A DNA stretch of 64,000 nucleotides, taken from Dasypus novemcinctus (taxonomy: Eukaryota > Chordata > Mammalia > Cingulata > Dasypodidae). Positions 24,901 through 37,759 of this stretch are shown here, one piece after another. Within the stretch, counting starts at the first letter, position 1, and every line of letters begins with the position of its first letter. The notes under the pieces are model-generated. The model ran no database searches. It was not told the DNA's origin and saw nothing but the letters and a program-made list of their open reading frames with translations. The stretch is from assembly GCF_030445035.2 (NCBI RefSeq), contig NC_080682.1, forward strand, positions 28,812,770 to 28,876,769, given 5' to 3'. The translations under genes were made by a program, and so were the position numbers.

Positions 24901-25790
24901 AAGGCAGCCTACCTAATGGGAGAAAATATCTGGTAAGCATATGTATTAGCCAGTCAAAGGGGTGCTGATGCAGAAATCAGTTCATTTTTTATAAAGGGTA
25001 TTCATTTGGGGTAGGGGCTTACAGATACAAGGCCATAAAGCATAAGTTACTTCCCTCAGCAATGTCTATTTTCACATGTTGGAACAAGATGACTGCTGAT
25101 GTCTGTGAGGGCTCAGCTCCTCTGTTTTCTCCACAAGGTCAGCTGTAGACTATCAGGGGAACAGCTCTGTCTCTCTCCCTGGGGTTCCAGCTTCAGAATC
25201 AAACTCCATCAAAACTCCAACATTAAAAGCACTAACATTAAGAACCCCTCCAACTCTGTCTTTTGCCATTTCTTTTATCTGTGAGTCCTCACCCACCAAA
25301 GGTTGGGGACTCAACACCCTAAGGAAATGAGAGGTTTACTTGATTACTGAATCAAGTAAACCTCTGAATCCAACATAATCTCATGCCCAGAGGAAAAGAT
25401 CACTTTACAAACATAATCCAATATTTCTTTTTGGAATTCATCAATAATATCAAACTGCTACACCATATATATCTGATAGGAGTCTATTTTCTATCATATA
25501 TAATAAAACATTACACCTTGAAGATAAAAAGAAAACCAATCCATTTAATAAATGGGCAAGGGATTTGAATAGATAATTCTCCAAAAAATAAATACAGATG
25601 GCTAAAAAGCACATGAAAGGATGCTTACCATCACTAGCTAAGGGAAATGCAAATCAAAACTATAATGAGATACCATCTTACACCTATTAGACTAGAAGCT
25701 CTTTTAAAAAAAGAAAAACAGAAGACTACAAGTATTGGAGAGGATGTGGTGGAATGGGAAACCTCATCCTATTATTCATTATTGCCAAAA
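21930..25790 (+). pseudogene. L1 ORF2 remnant (endonuclease and reverse transcriptase)
   Basis: Endonuclease/reverse transcriptase of L1, broken into many frames. Recognisable pieces are the endonuclease N-terminus (LNINALNSPVKR near 21972), NPGQD at about 23340, the finger/palm region, FADDMIL at about 23905-23925, EINQSIF-type and [11 protein letters not shown] (24420-24453) segments, and the C-terminal zinc-knuckle region after the inserted LTR. Nonfunctional. Confidence 0.82.
24942..25462 (-). repeat. ERVL-type LTR, family B (copy 2), inserted in L1
   Basis: 521-bp LTR reading TGTATTAGCCAGTC to AACTGCTACA. Flanks GCATA (24937-24941) and CCATA (25463-25467) are a 5-bp duplication with one mismatch. 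L1 sequence resumes directly at 25468. It lacks a block of roughly 190 bp present in copy 1. Confidence 0.87.
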
Positions 25791-25850
25791 GTTTGAATCA
25801 AACCAAATGCCCATCAACTGATAAATGGAATAACAAAATGTGGTATATAA

Positions 25851-25883
25851 TATATAATGGAATATTACTCAGCCCTAAGAAGC

Positions 25884-25925
<42 letters not shown>

Positions 25926-25940
25926 GGAATATTACTCAGC
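25851..25940. repeat. (AT)n array flanked by a 23-bp direct repeat
   Basis: An AT dinucleotide array (about 25889-25922) lies between two copies of TATATAATGGAATATTACTC plus AGC (25851-25873 and 25918-25940). The direct repeat is L1 3' sequence, so part of the L1 was duplicated around the microsatellite. Confidence 0.85.
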
Positions 25941-26944
25941 TGTACGGGATAAAATGGGTCAACCTTGAGGACCTTTTGTTGAGTAAAGCAAGCCAGTCAT
26001 TGAAGGACAAATATTAAATGACCTCACAGATATAAATTAAGGAAACAGCAGATTCACAGAGCTAGAATCTGGAATATAGGTTCACAGAAATTAGAAAGGG
26101 AGAAGGTTTTGAACCAATGCCCATAAGGGCAAAATCTATGACAAGGTGAAAGTGTGCAGTTATGCAGTGAAGGGACATGCCTGGGATATAGTGATAATAC
26201 TGGGTTGGGCGGTGCAGGTTTGACAGGGGGTAGGGTGGGGAGCATGGATTGGATGATCCATGGAAATGGGAGGAGGGCTGGGGGAGAGAGCAGGTAAACA
26301 CTGAGGATTGGTGGGTACGTGGTTGAAATTACGATGTTGGGAATGCTTATTTAGAAATATGACAGGAAAGGTTACTGGTTTAGAGTCTTGGATGGGGGCC
26401 ATTTAGGCCAGGGCATACCTGGGGCAGGCTTCTATTGAGTGTGTGAGTGATCATTTTGGCATAGTGTTCTGAATCAGTGGGTAGAGAACCACATAAAGTG
26501 TGGGAAGGTATTGGACTCCCATCCTAAGGAGGTCTGCTTTTTTCTCAAAGAGGGATGGGAGTCATTTGAGAGCATCGGAAGTGCCTAACAGGGAGGACAG
26601 ACTAGTGTGTCAAGCCCTCAGTGAATATGAAAGTAACTATGAATCTTGTCCTTCAGGAGTGAAGCCTTGTGGTTGTCATGGGCTCAAGGGGAGGGGGAGG
26701 GAAGAATAAAATAGACGGAACAGGGCACATTTTGGGGGTGATTGAAGTGTTCTGCATAATCTTGCAATGATGGATTCAGGCAATGTTAAATTTTATCAGA
26801 TTTTATAAAAGCGTATGGTCCAAAATGTAAGCCATAATGTGAACCATTGATGATGATTAGTAGCTAAGTTTCAATATATGTGCATCTATTGTAACAAATA
26901 TACCATCCACAGATAAAATGATATTGATGGGGCACAATAACATT

Positions 26945-27120
26945 TCTTCCATTTCCATGTGGCAGAAAGCCAGGATCACCAACAGCCAACCCTGGTGAGT
27001 CAGCATCTCTGGTGCTACCTGGTTTGGACATGTTCACAACCTCAGAACCCTAAGTTTTAAACTAATAAATTCCCATGATAAAAGTCAACCCATTTCTGAT
27101 ACATTGCACTGGCAGACTTT
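26945..27120 (+). repeat. MaLR-type LTR, 3' fragment
   Basis: Contains TTGGACATGTTCACAACCTC, TAATAAATTCCCATGATAAA and CCATTTCTGATACATTGCAC...GGCAGAC, the same 3' end as the LTR at 19360-19846. Truncated on the left. Confidence 0.65.
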
Positions 27121-27810
27121 AGCCAACAAAACCAGTCTTTTTTGATAGCAGGATGCAACAGATTTTTCTTCACCTAATATGAAATACATTGACATTGCCA
27201 TCTCTCCCTGATGCCTAGAAATTTCACTGATGAAAGAATCTTGATTTTTTGTTCCATTTTTTACCCATCCTCTGACATGTAATTGTCTTATCAATAAATC
27301 TAGAGTAGTTGTTGCTTCTGCTCCCTAGGTCCAATCAGCTTATCATCAATAATGGAACAGTGAGATATTTTTGTGAAGAATAATTTGATAAGGTCACATG
27401 CAGATTAGATTATGCCATAGGACTGTAGATTTGCTATGTCCCTGAGGAAAGATAGTGAGGTGTTTTTCTAGACTTATCAGCTGAAAGTCAACTAACAAGT
27501 ATTAGTGAAAAAACATATTTGTCAAATGAATAGCTGTATACCAAGTACCTGAAGTTGTATTAATTTGTTCAAGCAATGATACTATATCTAAAACATCAAC
27601 TCCACTTAGAATAACCAGCTGGTTAATTATATGAGACTGCACAGTCATCCTCCCAAAACCATCTGTTTTCTATACAGGTCCAATAGAAGAGTTGAATATG
27701 GCTCTGATAGAATCACCACCCATGTCCTTCAAGCCCTCAAGGGTAGAACTGATCTTCACATACATTTGTGAATCTATATCTGAACTCTCTATTCAAGTTC
27801 CATTGATCAA
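27121..27810 (-). pseudogene. ERVL pol, reverse-transcriptase remnant, antisense
   Basis: Minus-strand reading (27790 to 27121) gives [20 protein letters not shown] and later LHVRGW and FISEISRHQGE. These parallel the same RT segments ([19 protein letters not shown]) in the plus-strand ERVL at about 620-680. The RT is interrupted and lacks its catalytic box. No LTR of this copy is recognised. Confidence 0.7.
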
Positions 27811-28368
27811 GGCATCTATCATTTCAGCAATACCAACTCTCTTGACTATTATAGCTTTTTGGTAAGTCCAAAATCAAATTATGTGAGGCTTCTAACTATA
27901 TTCTACTTTTTCTAAATTGTTACTACCTTAGTCCTTTGCTTTATTATATTAATTATAAAATCAATTTCTGCCAAAAAAGTGTTCACTTAAATTTTAATTG
28001 GGTTGCATTGAATCTACTGAATAATTTGCAAATGCATTAATTACTAAATCAATTGTTCCCAATTGGACTCCTTATCAAAGTTATATTTATTTATTTTATT
28101 CAGAGTCTGTGACCACTAAGTTAAATAATCAGTAGTCAGATTACCTATCCACCTGGTGTGGGACACAGGAAGTCATCTATTTTTCAAAATTATTCTGAAT
28201 TTCTTATGATTATAGCCAAGTGCTAATCTATTATTGATTAGTATATGAGATTCCCAAGACAAAGGAATACCATATAAATCTCAAAATATGTGACATTTTA
28301 CTCCACCAGGCTTCTATTAGTCGTAATGTTCTATCACGTAGAAAATTACAATTAACTGTCTACTGCCC
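27811..28368. other. Unassigned AT-rich spacer
   Basis: No gene or repeat recognised. Confidence 0.45.
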
Positions 28369-28379
28369 TAACTCTCCTG

Positions 28380-28800
28380 GTTTTTTTTAAAGATTTATTT
28401 ATTTATTTATTTCTCACCCATTCCCCCCACCCCGCCCTGGTTGTCTATTCTCTGTGTCTATTTGCTGCGTCTTCTTCTTTGTCCACTTCTGTTGTTGTTA
28501 GGGGCTTGGGAATCTGTTTCTTTTTGTTGAGTCATCTTGTGTCAGTTCTCCGTGTGGGCGGTGATATTCTTAGGCAGGCTGCACTTTCTTTCATGTTAGG
28601 CGGCTCTCCTTATGGGGCGCACTCCTTGCACGTGGGGCTCCCCTACGCGGGGCCACTCCTGCGAGACAGGACACTCCTTGTGCACACATCAGCACTGCTC
28701 ATGGGCCAGCTCCACATAGGTCAAGAAGGCCCGGGGTTTGAACTGCGGACCTCCCATGTGGTAGATGGATGCCCTAACCACTGGGCCAAGTCCCTTCCCA
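28380..28800 (-). repeat. Long tRNA-derived SINE (armadillo DAS type), antisense
   Basis: Full-length antisense copy. The tail AAATAAATAAATAAATCTTT is read backwards at the left and the tRNA-like head at the right, with a B box GGTTTGAACTGCGG-complement near 28735. The target-site duplication TAACTCTCCTG is perfect at 28369-28379 and 28801-28811. Confidence 0.92.
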
Positions 28801-28811
28801 TAACTCTCCTG

Positions 28812-31800
28812 TTTTTATCCACAATTTTATCTCCTCTGTGAGAATCTGTGAGCTAAAACTATCTCTCAAGCCACTTGGAAGATAGTATTTTAAAATACAA
28901 ATAAAAAACATTGTAGTTTTTACTTAAAATTATGAATTATATAATAGGCTATGCCTTTATAGCATTTTATTATGTAAATATATTTGAAATTTTTGAAGAA
29001 TTAAAGAGGTTATATTCCCAAAAACAGGAAACTGGATTTCAGGAAATTTAAGTTATTAACTTGATGACACTATATGTCATCAAGTGTTATATGACACTTA
29101 TATGTATCAGAGCTAAGATGATGTACTAGAAAATAATCATCAGATTAATTTTCCAATCCTCTGCCATCTGGTTTTTCCACTGAGGAATCATTTTTTATAA
29201 AAAGACAAAGTGCCAACATGTAGATTTTTTTATCACATAGTTCATTCTTCCAGAAACTTTCATTTGAATATTTTAGGGGGAAAAACTCATCTTGCTGCTC
29301 TTCTGTTGTAGAAGAGTTATGTTTTCTCCTTAGGCATTCCCTGTGGATTTCAAAAAGAGCTTAATAAACTGGGGTAGTATCCCGTTGCATATATTCACAG
29401 TGTATTGTAAGCTCCGTTCCACAGGTAAGAAGAAAAATTTTCATCACTTACACAATATCTTAGAAAGCTATTACCCTGAATGTGAAACTAGAGTATGTGC
29501 TTTAACATTTATTTGAGAGAGGGGATCCTTGTTTACTCAGAATTGTATTAATATTGAGCCACATGTCTTCTAGAGAACATAAGTAGAAAAGAGGAAATTC
29601 TTTATATGTACTTAGGTTGATAGAATTATAAATCAGCAATTTGCTTTTTTTTTGATGAAAGATAATAAAAGAGGGACAGTAGATATAAGGAGCTATATTT
29701 AACTGTAAGCCAATTATAAAAGATAGGGAACATTAATTTTTGCCCACCCATTTTGTGCATGCCACTTTGGTAACTTAATTTTATTTTCTGACATAAATGA
29801 ATTTTAAATTTACTAGCTATGCCATTTATTAGAAGTCATTTGCTTCTGTTATTATTTTTAAACCTTCATTGTCTTTTAAGCTTGATGACTTAAAAAAATA
29901 ATTGAAAGGGGTAAGGATAGAGTTTGTATTGTTTTGGAAAGAAATGAGTCCAGAAATTTGAATGTCACCATGGGATTTTATATATCATCCAGCGGCTTAG
30001 CATGTAGAATAAGAGAAACCTGAACTTGAATTCAGCTCTGTTTAACTATGTGAACTTTGCCAAATTATATATGAAGTTTAGCATGAGTTTTCTCATGTAT
30101 AAAAGGACCCTAAATTATTTAGCTTGCACACTGCTATATAAATTATACAAAATAATGTCCAAAAATTCATATCCCTTAGAACCATGTGTTCTCATGGATG
30201 TCTGTTACTTTATGATGTCAGACTACATGAGAGTTGAGGAAATTGTTTTGTCTTTCAGATGGATCATGTTTGTTTTATTTTTAAACTCATGATCTGTATT
30301 TTTTCTTGTTTCTTTCTCTTCTTAAAGTGAAATCAGTTACCCATAAACACAACCAATTTGATAGTTCTGAAATACTAGTTAATGGGAATATCTGTTTGCA
30401 GAAAATAATGAATGAAACATCTAAACTCCATATACTTTCTCTACTATATTTTCAGTCCCTTATAGTGACATAGAGAATTTCTGTAGTGGGACATAATTTG
30501 CTAAAAAAAATATGCCTTTACATGTAACCAACATCTTCATCTACATAGAAGATCAGTGACCTAGAAGTGCCAGAAAATTATATTGTCAAGAGTAAAAGAA
30601 GAATGTAAGTATAATGTACCACTACTTCACTGACATATCCATAAACAGGATGAGGTGACAGGAGAGAATCTTTTTGATCCCTTATAGCATAGAATATTGG
30701 TATTCCTGGAATTATTTTGAATAGAATATTTAATGTATATTTACTTTCATATAACAAATATACATATATACATAACTTAAAGAAAAAAATACTTTGGTTC
30801 TAGTTCAAGGTCCATTCATTGCTTAGTGCTTTGATAATAAATAATTGATTTTATAACTTTCTATTTATTTATTTTACATAAATATAATTTGAACATGGTA
30901 TTTCAATTTTGGGAATCCTTCACATGTAATAAAAAATTTAATTTAATACAGATATTTCAATGCATCTCAGTAATAAGCATTTTGCAATGATGATATGTTC
31001 ATAAAGTTGAATGGGACATGCCTGAAAATTTGGGCCATTATTAGTTATTCTTTGGTTTGGAAAGATGAAGTTAATTTTCCAAGTTTACAATCTCAGTAGG
31101 TAATAATTGGACATATTAATTAATACAGGATTATAGAGGCTCTTAATCTTACACAATTGTTGTCTTGTATCATTCATGCCAGTGGAGTAAAGGTTAGAGT
31201 TGTAACATTGCTGAAATTTTTCCAGTGTGTTAGTCAAATTTATGCAATGGATTCCTTTTGTACCGATTGATACATTTTTCAAAATTTGGTTCATAATTTT
31301 ATTTCCTTTCTCTGTGCTTCTTCCTATATTCCTAATTCCTGTTTTGTCCCTAACCTTTTTCAGTAAATAATTATGTATATAATCCTTGGTTATTGTAAGA
31401 GAGAAAATGAGAGAGAAATATAGGTAGATAAAAGTTGGGATAGATAGAGAATGAGGAATTTTTTTAACAGAAATATATTTTTTGTTATGTCCAATATACA
31501 TTAATACATAATTATATTATTAGTTGATACTTTCATAAGTAATTTTATTAACATAGACACTGAAACTAAGTTAGATATTATAAGATTTCTTTTTTGTATG
31601 TATTTCCATGAAACAATGTAAGTTACCTGAATGTATACAGAAATCATAAATTAGCTTAATTACATTTTTCACTCCAGAATTTTTCTGAGTCAAATGAGCA
31701 TATTTTTTCTCTAATCCCACAATTATGAAGTTATTTATTCTATTTATTATAAAACTCTTTCACTTAGATCTGTAAGAGCCTTTCTGGAAAAATAAACATG

Positions 31801-32429
31801 TGTTTTTCTTCTCATTCTAGTAAATTTAAAATGATTTTCACCTTCTCTTCTAGACATATGAACATGTGAATATGACAAAACCAGTGTGTTTCATGTTATG
31901 GATATATATCATTTATATATATATCCACATATATAAAACAGCCTGGCCCAATATATGGCATGAGCTTAACTCCTTTAAACCCTGGAAAAATCAGGGGCCA
32001 ATGAATTAATAATGATTTAAGCACCTTGGTCTGTTATACATGAAGGAAAAACAAAAGTTACAGTGCTGAAAACTTTTGCTCCTATGTATGGATACTGGAT
32101 TTAATTGTTTTCAGTTCATATGTAGGTGCCTTTTAATTTTTTTTCTTTTTTCATCTCCACACTTTACTGAATGAGAAAAAGTCTGATGGCATAGGGAAGA
32201 ATTCCAGAAATCAAACACGACTTCTGGCAAATTTCATGATTTATATCTTTTAGCAGTAGCTCTTAGAAACAATTTCATTTTGATCATTGGGCAATGTTTA
32301 TTTCATAGTTAGAGTCTACATAAGCAACCATAATTAGTAATAAAAGACCATGCTTTCTTTTTGACAAAAATTTGTCTCAAAATTCTTTCACAATTGTAAC
32401 AAATGCTTCACAATGATACAAAGTGTTGG
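28812..32429. other. Unassigned intergenic AT-rich sequence
   Basis: Upstream side of the OR5T gene. No gene, RNA gene or clear repeat seen. The longest open frame (31085-31501, minus, 138 codons) has no family motif and low-complexity composition. Short AT microsatellites occur near 31900-31940. Confidence 0.5.
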
Positions 32430-32556
32430 TGGTGGGGTGATTCATGGGACTCCTGCATGATGTTAGGCATGTTTGTTTTGTAAGTTCACAACTTACTATA
32501 TACTTACAGTTTATGTATGTTCATGTATGAATAATATATTTCAATACATTTTTTTA
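32430..32556 (+). repeat. Fragment of the repeat seen at 19965-20480
   Basis: The complement of TGTGAACTTACAAA...ATACATAAAC-type sequence in the inserts at 20 kb appears here in the opposite direction (GTTTGTTTTGTAAGTTCACA, ATTTCAATACA then a T-run). Same unnamed interspersed family. Confidence 0.6.
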
Positions 32557-33478
32557 AAAATCCCATCTAAGGACTTTGCAGGGACAATGAGCATATGAAG
32601 AGAGAATTAACACATACTATTGTTAAGTTAAAATTTGAGCAATATCAATAATGGTAAAAAGCGGCAATTGCCAAAACAGGCAACTTATGATATGAATTTC
32701 GAGAAAGAAAACTGAAAAAAAAAGATATTTTACTGCTTTTGTTTACAAATACCTACTTCTAGAATAATTTCTGCAGCACTGTTCACCACTATTCCTGAAG
32801 GACTAATGGAAACATCATTGCCAGGAAAGAGGACAAAAGAGTTTGTTATGAAGGGCCTTCCCATAAGACAATTTGAAAGTGAGTCTAATTCTTGTTAGAC
32901 TTCATCTGAAAAATTATTTAATTACATAATTTTCAAATCTGTTTCTTATTCAAATTTAATACAATCTTGTGATGTGAATGTGTTGGAGAACATTTTATAA
33001 TTACAATTTGCATTTCATGTATATTGTAGCATACGTTGACCTAGCACTCAGATGTGTGTTTTCCATTGTAATATTTTTGGATTAAACCATACCAATATTC
33101 ATTTGTGTTTGCACTAAATTTTAAGATAATATGAAGACAGGATATAAAAATTGATAGGAAAGGAATTGGAAATAATACTTAAATTTTCAGGGTTTTTTCT
33201 GCATGTATGTTCTTTTTATTTTGTAAGGCATTTTCAGCCAATCAGTGTATGATAACATTTCTTCTTTTAAATTACACAGGGAAATTCATCCACATGGACT
33301 CAAGTTGATTGTTATTGCTGATCTCATCAATGTCTTGGATAGCATTATTCCCTTCCAAGAACAAAGATGAGAATATAATTGATTCATCTCTATTTTCACA
33401 AGATAGTGACTTGAGGTCCTATAAATATGAACTGAAATGTCAGGGTGGCCTTCCAACTTCGGTACATACAGGATTCAG
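32557..33478. other. 5' flank of the olfactory receptor gene
   Basis: No promoter element can be assigned with confidence. A CAG at 33468-33470 and another at 33475-33477 precede the ATG at 33479. Olfactory receptors usually have an upstream noncoding exon spliced to the coding exon, so one of these could be an acceptor. Confidence 0.3.
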
Positions 33479-34411
33479 ATGAAAAATGTGACTGAAGCCA
33501 ATATGTTTATATTGATCGGCTTCACAGATGAGTTTAAACTGCAAATTTTCCTATTTTTATTATTTCTAGCAATTTATCTCTTTACTCTGGTAGGAAATTT
33601 AGGAATGGTTGTACTGGTCATTGGAGATTCCCGCCTCCACAATCCCATGTACTATTTTCTGAGTGTGTTGTCATTTTTGGATGCCTGCTATTCTTCCGTT
33701 GTCACCCCAAAAATGTTAGTCAATTTCCTGGTAGAGAATAAAGCTATTTCATTTCTTGGTTGTGCAACACAGATGCTTCTCTTTGTTAGTTTTGGGACCA
33801 CAGAATGCTTTCTCCTGGCTGCAATGGCTTATGATCGCTATGTAGCTATCTATAATCCACTGCTGTATTCAGTTAACATGTCACCGCAAGTCTATGTGCC
33901 ACTCATCGTTGCTTCCTATGTTGGTGGCATTTTGCATGGTACGTTACACACTGTGGCCACTTTTAGTCTATCCTTCTGTGCATCCAATGAAATTAGACAT
34001 GTCTTTTGTGATATGCCTCCACTCCTAGCTATTTCTTGTTCTGACACTCACATCAACCAGCTTCTACTCTTCTACGTTGTGGGTTTTATTGAGATAGTCA
34101 CTGTACTAATTGTCTTGATATCCTATGCTTTCATTCTTTTGGCCATTCTGAGGATGCGTTCTGCTGAAGGGAGACAAAAAGCCTTTTCCACCTGTGGCTC
34201 TCACCTAACTGGAGTATCAATTTACCATGGGACAATCCTTTTCACATATGTGAGACCAAGTTCCAGCTACGCTTTGGACCATGATATGATTGTGTCTATA
34301 TTTTACACTGTCGTGATCCCCATGCTGAATCCCATCATCTACAGTTTGAGGAACAAAGATGTTAAAGAGGCAATGAAAAAAGTGTTGGAGAGAAATTGGT
34401 TAATAAATTAA
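33479..34411 (+). CDS. OR5T: Olfactory receptor, OR5T-type, intact
   Basis: Class A GPCR that binds odorants in olfactory neuron cilia and signals through Golf and cAMP. The frame is open for 310 codons from Met at 33479. An in-frame upstream Met (33437) would add 14 residues, but MKNVTEAN fits the usual receptor start, with an N-glycosylation site (NVT). In order I see GNLGM in TM1, [18 protein letters not shown] in TM2, [17 protein letters not shown] at the end of TM3, [12 protein letters not shown] in TM5, [15 protein letters not shown] in TM6 and [16 protein letters not shown] in TM7. The extracellular loop cysteines are present. Length is normal and there is no break. OR5T assignment is from remembered human OR5T1-3 features ([10 protein letters not shown] start, [17 protein letters not shown]). 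It is single-exon coding, as usual. The nearest receptor is the OR8H-type pseudogene at 42807-43733. Confidence 0.93.
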   Translation: MKNVTEANMFILIGFTDEFKLQIFLFLLFLAIYLFTLVGNLGMVVLVIGDSRLHNPMYYFLSVLSFLDACYSSVVTPKMLVNFLVENKAISFLGCATQMLLFVSFGTTECFLLAAMAYDRYVAIYNPLLYSVNMSPQVYVPLIVASYVGGILHGTLHTVATFSLSFCASNEIRHVFCDMPPLLAISCSDTHINQLLLFYVVGFIEIVTVLIVLISYAFILLAILRMRSAEGRQKAFSTCGSHLTGVSIYHGTILFTYVRPSSSYALDHDMIVSIFYTVVIPMLNPIIYSLRNKDVKEAMKKVLERNWLIN

Positions 34412-36900
34412 ATACAATATTTGTATTGACTAAAACTTGAGATAATGTTAGGTATCAATCCATATTTCTATGGTCAGAAACTAAACTGACCAAAATAGTC
34501 TTACTTTTAGTTAATAGCATTGGCACATCTTAAAATATTTCCAAATAAAGCATTGATCAGCCCTCTAATTAGCATTTTTCATATGCAAATAAATTGTATC
34601 ATCTGTCTACTAGTAATTATGTTCAAACTGTTCCCTATTAAAGTTCATTGATTAAATTATCGTGGTATTGTTAGTCTGCACAATTTGCTTTACATTTATT
34701 ATAATTACCCAGATATCTTCAGAGCTGACAGTTTGACATAACCGTACATGGTTTATGATAAATCCTCAGTAATTATTTTGATGTGAGCTCCCCTTTTGGA
34801 CTCCCTGTGAAGGACTCCCTAGTGTTACCTCACTTGTTTTATGTGCCCTTACACTCTCAGATCCATCTAGGCCTCTGGACATGCCTTCTGTACTCTCACT
34901 CAGCACAATAAATATGCATCCCATTATTTCCTTCCCACTGTCCATTACAGCAGTTTATTAGATCCATTCTAAATCTCTAAGAATTATATTTAAATGGAAT
35001 GGTAATATTTACAGAGTGCATAATTATGGCTTGGGGGGAAAATTATGTATATTTTAAAGAATAACTGGCAACTGGCTACTACGTACAAATGGATCTGAAA
35101 GGCTAGCTAGTCTACCATTATGAGTTTCTTTAGGACAGATTCTTTCTTATTTTCTAGCTCTGAATTTGTCTTCTATCTTTAGGAAATTTGTCATCATTCC
35201 TCAACACTTAAACCCAATGAATGAAGCCCTGAGAAATGATCTGGTTGTGAGAAATGATTTCACAACTACTTCTCCTGTGTTTATTCTGCTTTGTTTATTT
35301 TTGCTCTCAGATTTTTTTATTGGAAGGGCATAAAAAGTAGAAATTTACTTTTTTTAAAACAAAATTCTGCCTTTTCCCTGATGGGATCAGAAGGAAATAA
35401 AAAAGCTAAATCTAAAGTGTGGATTTGAGATCCAACAAAAAATTTCAGGAACTCAGTTTCTAATCGGTTATGCAAAGAGAGCTCATCTCTCCGAAAACAA
35501 ACCTATGTAATAGCAGTGTGATTGAAATTTACCAGAACAATTCCTCTGGATAAAATAAATGAATCTCTGACTACATTATAGATATCATATTGTCTTATAA
35601 AGAAATTGAGTATTTGAAACAACAATACCTTAATATTTATTTTCATGATTATGATCTTTTGAGGTGATTTTTCTGGAATAAAGGAATAAACTACATCAAA
35701 AGTTTTTCTAAATATCCATCTTCTGCAAAAATTAAAATGTTTTCTGCATTCCAGGATAATTTTATGGCTTTCTACAATTCAAATCAAATTTTCAGATGAT
35801 TAAAACAAAGGTTTCGTCATGGTCATATCTTGGTTTATCAGTGTAATTTTTGTTTTAAATAAGCAAAATAATCTTTCTTTGAGAAAGAAAGAGATCAGTC
35901 CTAGGACCTATCAATATCTGAACAATAAATCAGTCCAAAAATTAGGGAAATTTATATTAAGTTAATCTACATGAAAATTGCAGTATCCCATTTTTTCTTC
36001 TAGTAAAGTAGAAGTCAAATGTTAAGAATAAACAATTTCCCATGTTTTCTATTCATCAGGTAAATATGGAAAAATGGAAAATATACTCTCAAGTTAGATA
36101 ACTTTTCAATCCTTTTATCTATGCTCATTTTTTCCCTCAAGAAAGAACTAGCAATAAAAAGAATTTGCTAAATAAATAAAAGAAAAAAATTATGTGGTCC
36201 ATTGCTCATACTGGACCTCTTTTTTTACCATTTAACACATTAATCAGATAATATTTTTTGATATGGAAGTTTGATTTCTATCTAGATCTACCACTACACT
36301 GACATGGTAACTTGCATAAAGGCAGGAATTTGTCTCTTCACACAAGTGTATTCTCAGAGCATGACATGGTTCCTGTTCCATATAGTTTACTCAGAAAATA
36401 GATTTTTTATGAGTGGTGAGTCAACAAATGAGTCAAAAGTTTGCACTTCTATGTAGCTTATTAGTTACAGGACAATATAAAAATGTTTTATATATTATAG
36501 CTCTTTATATCTTCATAACAATTCTAACATATGAATTTATTCATACCTGTCATCAGAGATCACATTTGAAAAGACAGAGGCATATAAATATTAATATGTT
36601 CAAGAACGCATCACTCATGTAACTGATAACAGCATTCAGAACTGAATTTCCCGATTACAGAATCCCTGCTTTTAAGCATTTCAGTATATAGAATGCAAGA
36701 ACAAAGCAAACTTTTCACTTTGTCCCCATTTCAGGTCTCTTGATCACACCTCATGAAGTAATGAAGGTCTTTATCAAGTCAACTTTACAAATAAGAGAGA
36801 AGGGAATGTTTTTAAGAAGTAGGGAAAAATTGATTTCCACTAGATCTGACAAATAATTCAGTTTGTTGATACATATGGAATTTCAGGGTATTTTCCTGGG
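34412..36900. other. Unassigned intergenic sequence 3' of OR5T
   Basis: AT-rich, no recognised gene or repeat. An AATAAA at 34543-34548 lies about 130 bp past the receptor stop and could be its polyadenylation signal. Confidence 0.4.
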
Positions 36901-36904
36901 TGAA

Positions 36905-37050
36905 CAATAAGATGAAGACATAAGAATAGAAGTAAAAGTAAAAGAACTTGAAGGAAGGGGAGGAAGAGTAGGAGGCAGAGAAAGAAGAGGAAACATTTGA
37001 AATAAGAAGGAGAAAAGGAGAAAGAAATGGAGGAAGAGGGTAAAAAAAAG
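36905..37050. repeat. Purine-rich (GA) low-complexity tract
   Basis: Almost only A and G on the plus strand over about 145 bp. Confidence 0.8.
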
Positions 37051-37759
37051 ATCATTGGAAAGGTAAAGTAGACGAAATAAAGTATAACTAATTATTCTGA
37101 GATGTCATTACATTTTCAAGGTAAAAAAACTAGAATCTATGAAAGATACTACAAAGGCAAGTGTGGACTTGTCTTCTTTGCAAATGTCTACCAAGTGTTC
37201 ATGGGAAAGATTGGGGCTAGGCTAGGAGATCTCCTGACAAGGTCACTGAGGAACCCACAAAATAATGAACATAGTACTCTGTTAACAAATGCGGGACTAC
37301 TATTACTTCTCCAAGTACAGCTTTAATCTTAATTTAGACAGCTATAACGATAGATTAGATTAAGATACCTAATCAGAGACTTGCTCCTAATTTCTGACTG
37401 AATCCAATCCATGGCAGATGTCTGCATTCTTATATCCTCCCCTTAAGTTTCTAGCTAAAAACATAAATCCTATCATAGGTTGTTTCTCATAACCTCTTAT
37501 TTGAAAAATGTGCACTTCCCTATGACTTGTGTTCTTCCTCACTGCATTGTGAAACAAAGCCAAGTTTTTGAACTACAGGTGTTCTTGGTGGTCTTTGGTT
37601 AAAGGGCAGTGACAATTACTAGTTTAAAATATCTAGTGGAGAGGATAAGCTAACATGCATAAGTACATGAGCTATTTAATCAGAGAGATAGTTACTATAA
37701 GGCAGTATCCAATGAAATGATAGAAATAAAATTTTAAAATGCACACATGCACAATATCA
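37051..37759. other. Unassigned intergenic sequence
   Basis: No gene or repeat recognised. Confidence 0.4.

Larger units (their letters stand above)
20706..26940 (+). mobile_element. Near full-length, decayed L1
   Basis: Probable 5' UTR at about 20706-21000, ORF1 at about 21190-21615, ORF2 at about 21930-25790, then 3' UTR to about 26940. ORF2 shows the endonuclease start (near 21960), reverse transcriptase and a FADDMIL box (about 23905-23925). Numerous stops and frameshifts make it inactive. It is split by an antisense LTR at 24942-25462. Confidence 0.9.

Noticed and set aside
28479-28841. 120-codon plus-strand frame; similar frames at 38.2-38.6 kb and 46.5-47.0 kb
   Set aside because: All lie antisense within the tRNA-derived SINEs, which have no protein product.
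31085-31501. 138-codon minus-strand open frame
   Set aside because: AT-rich, low-complexity, no motif; a chance frame is more likely.
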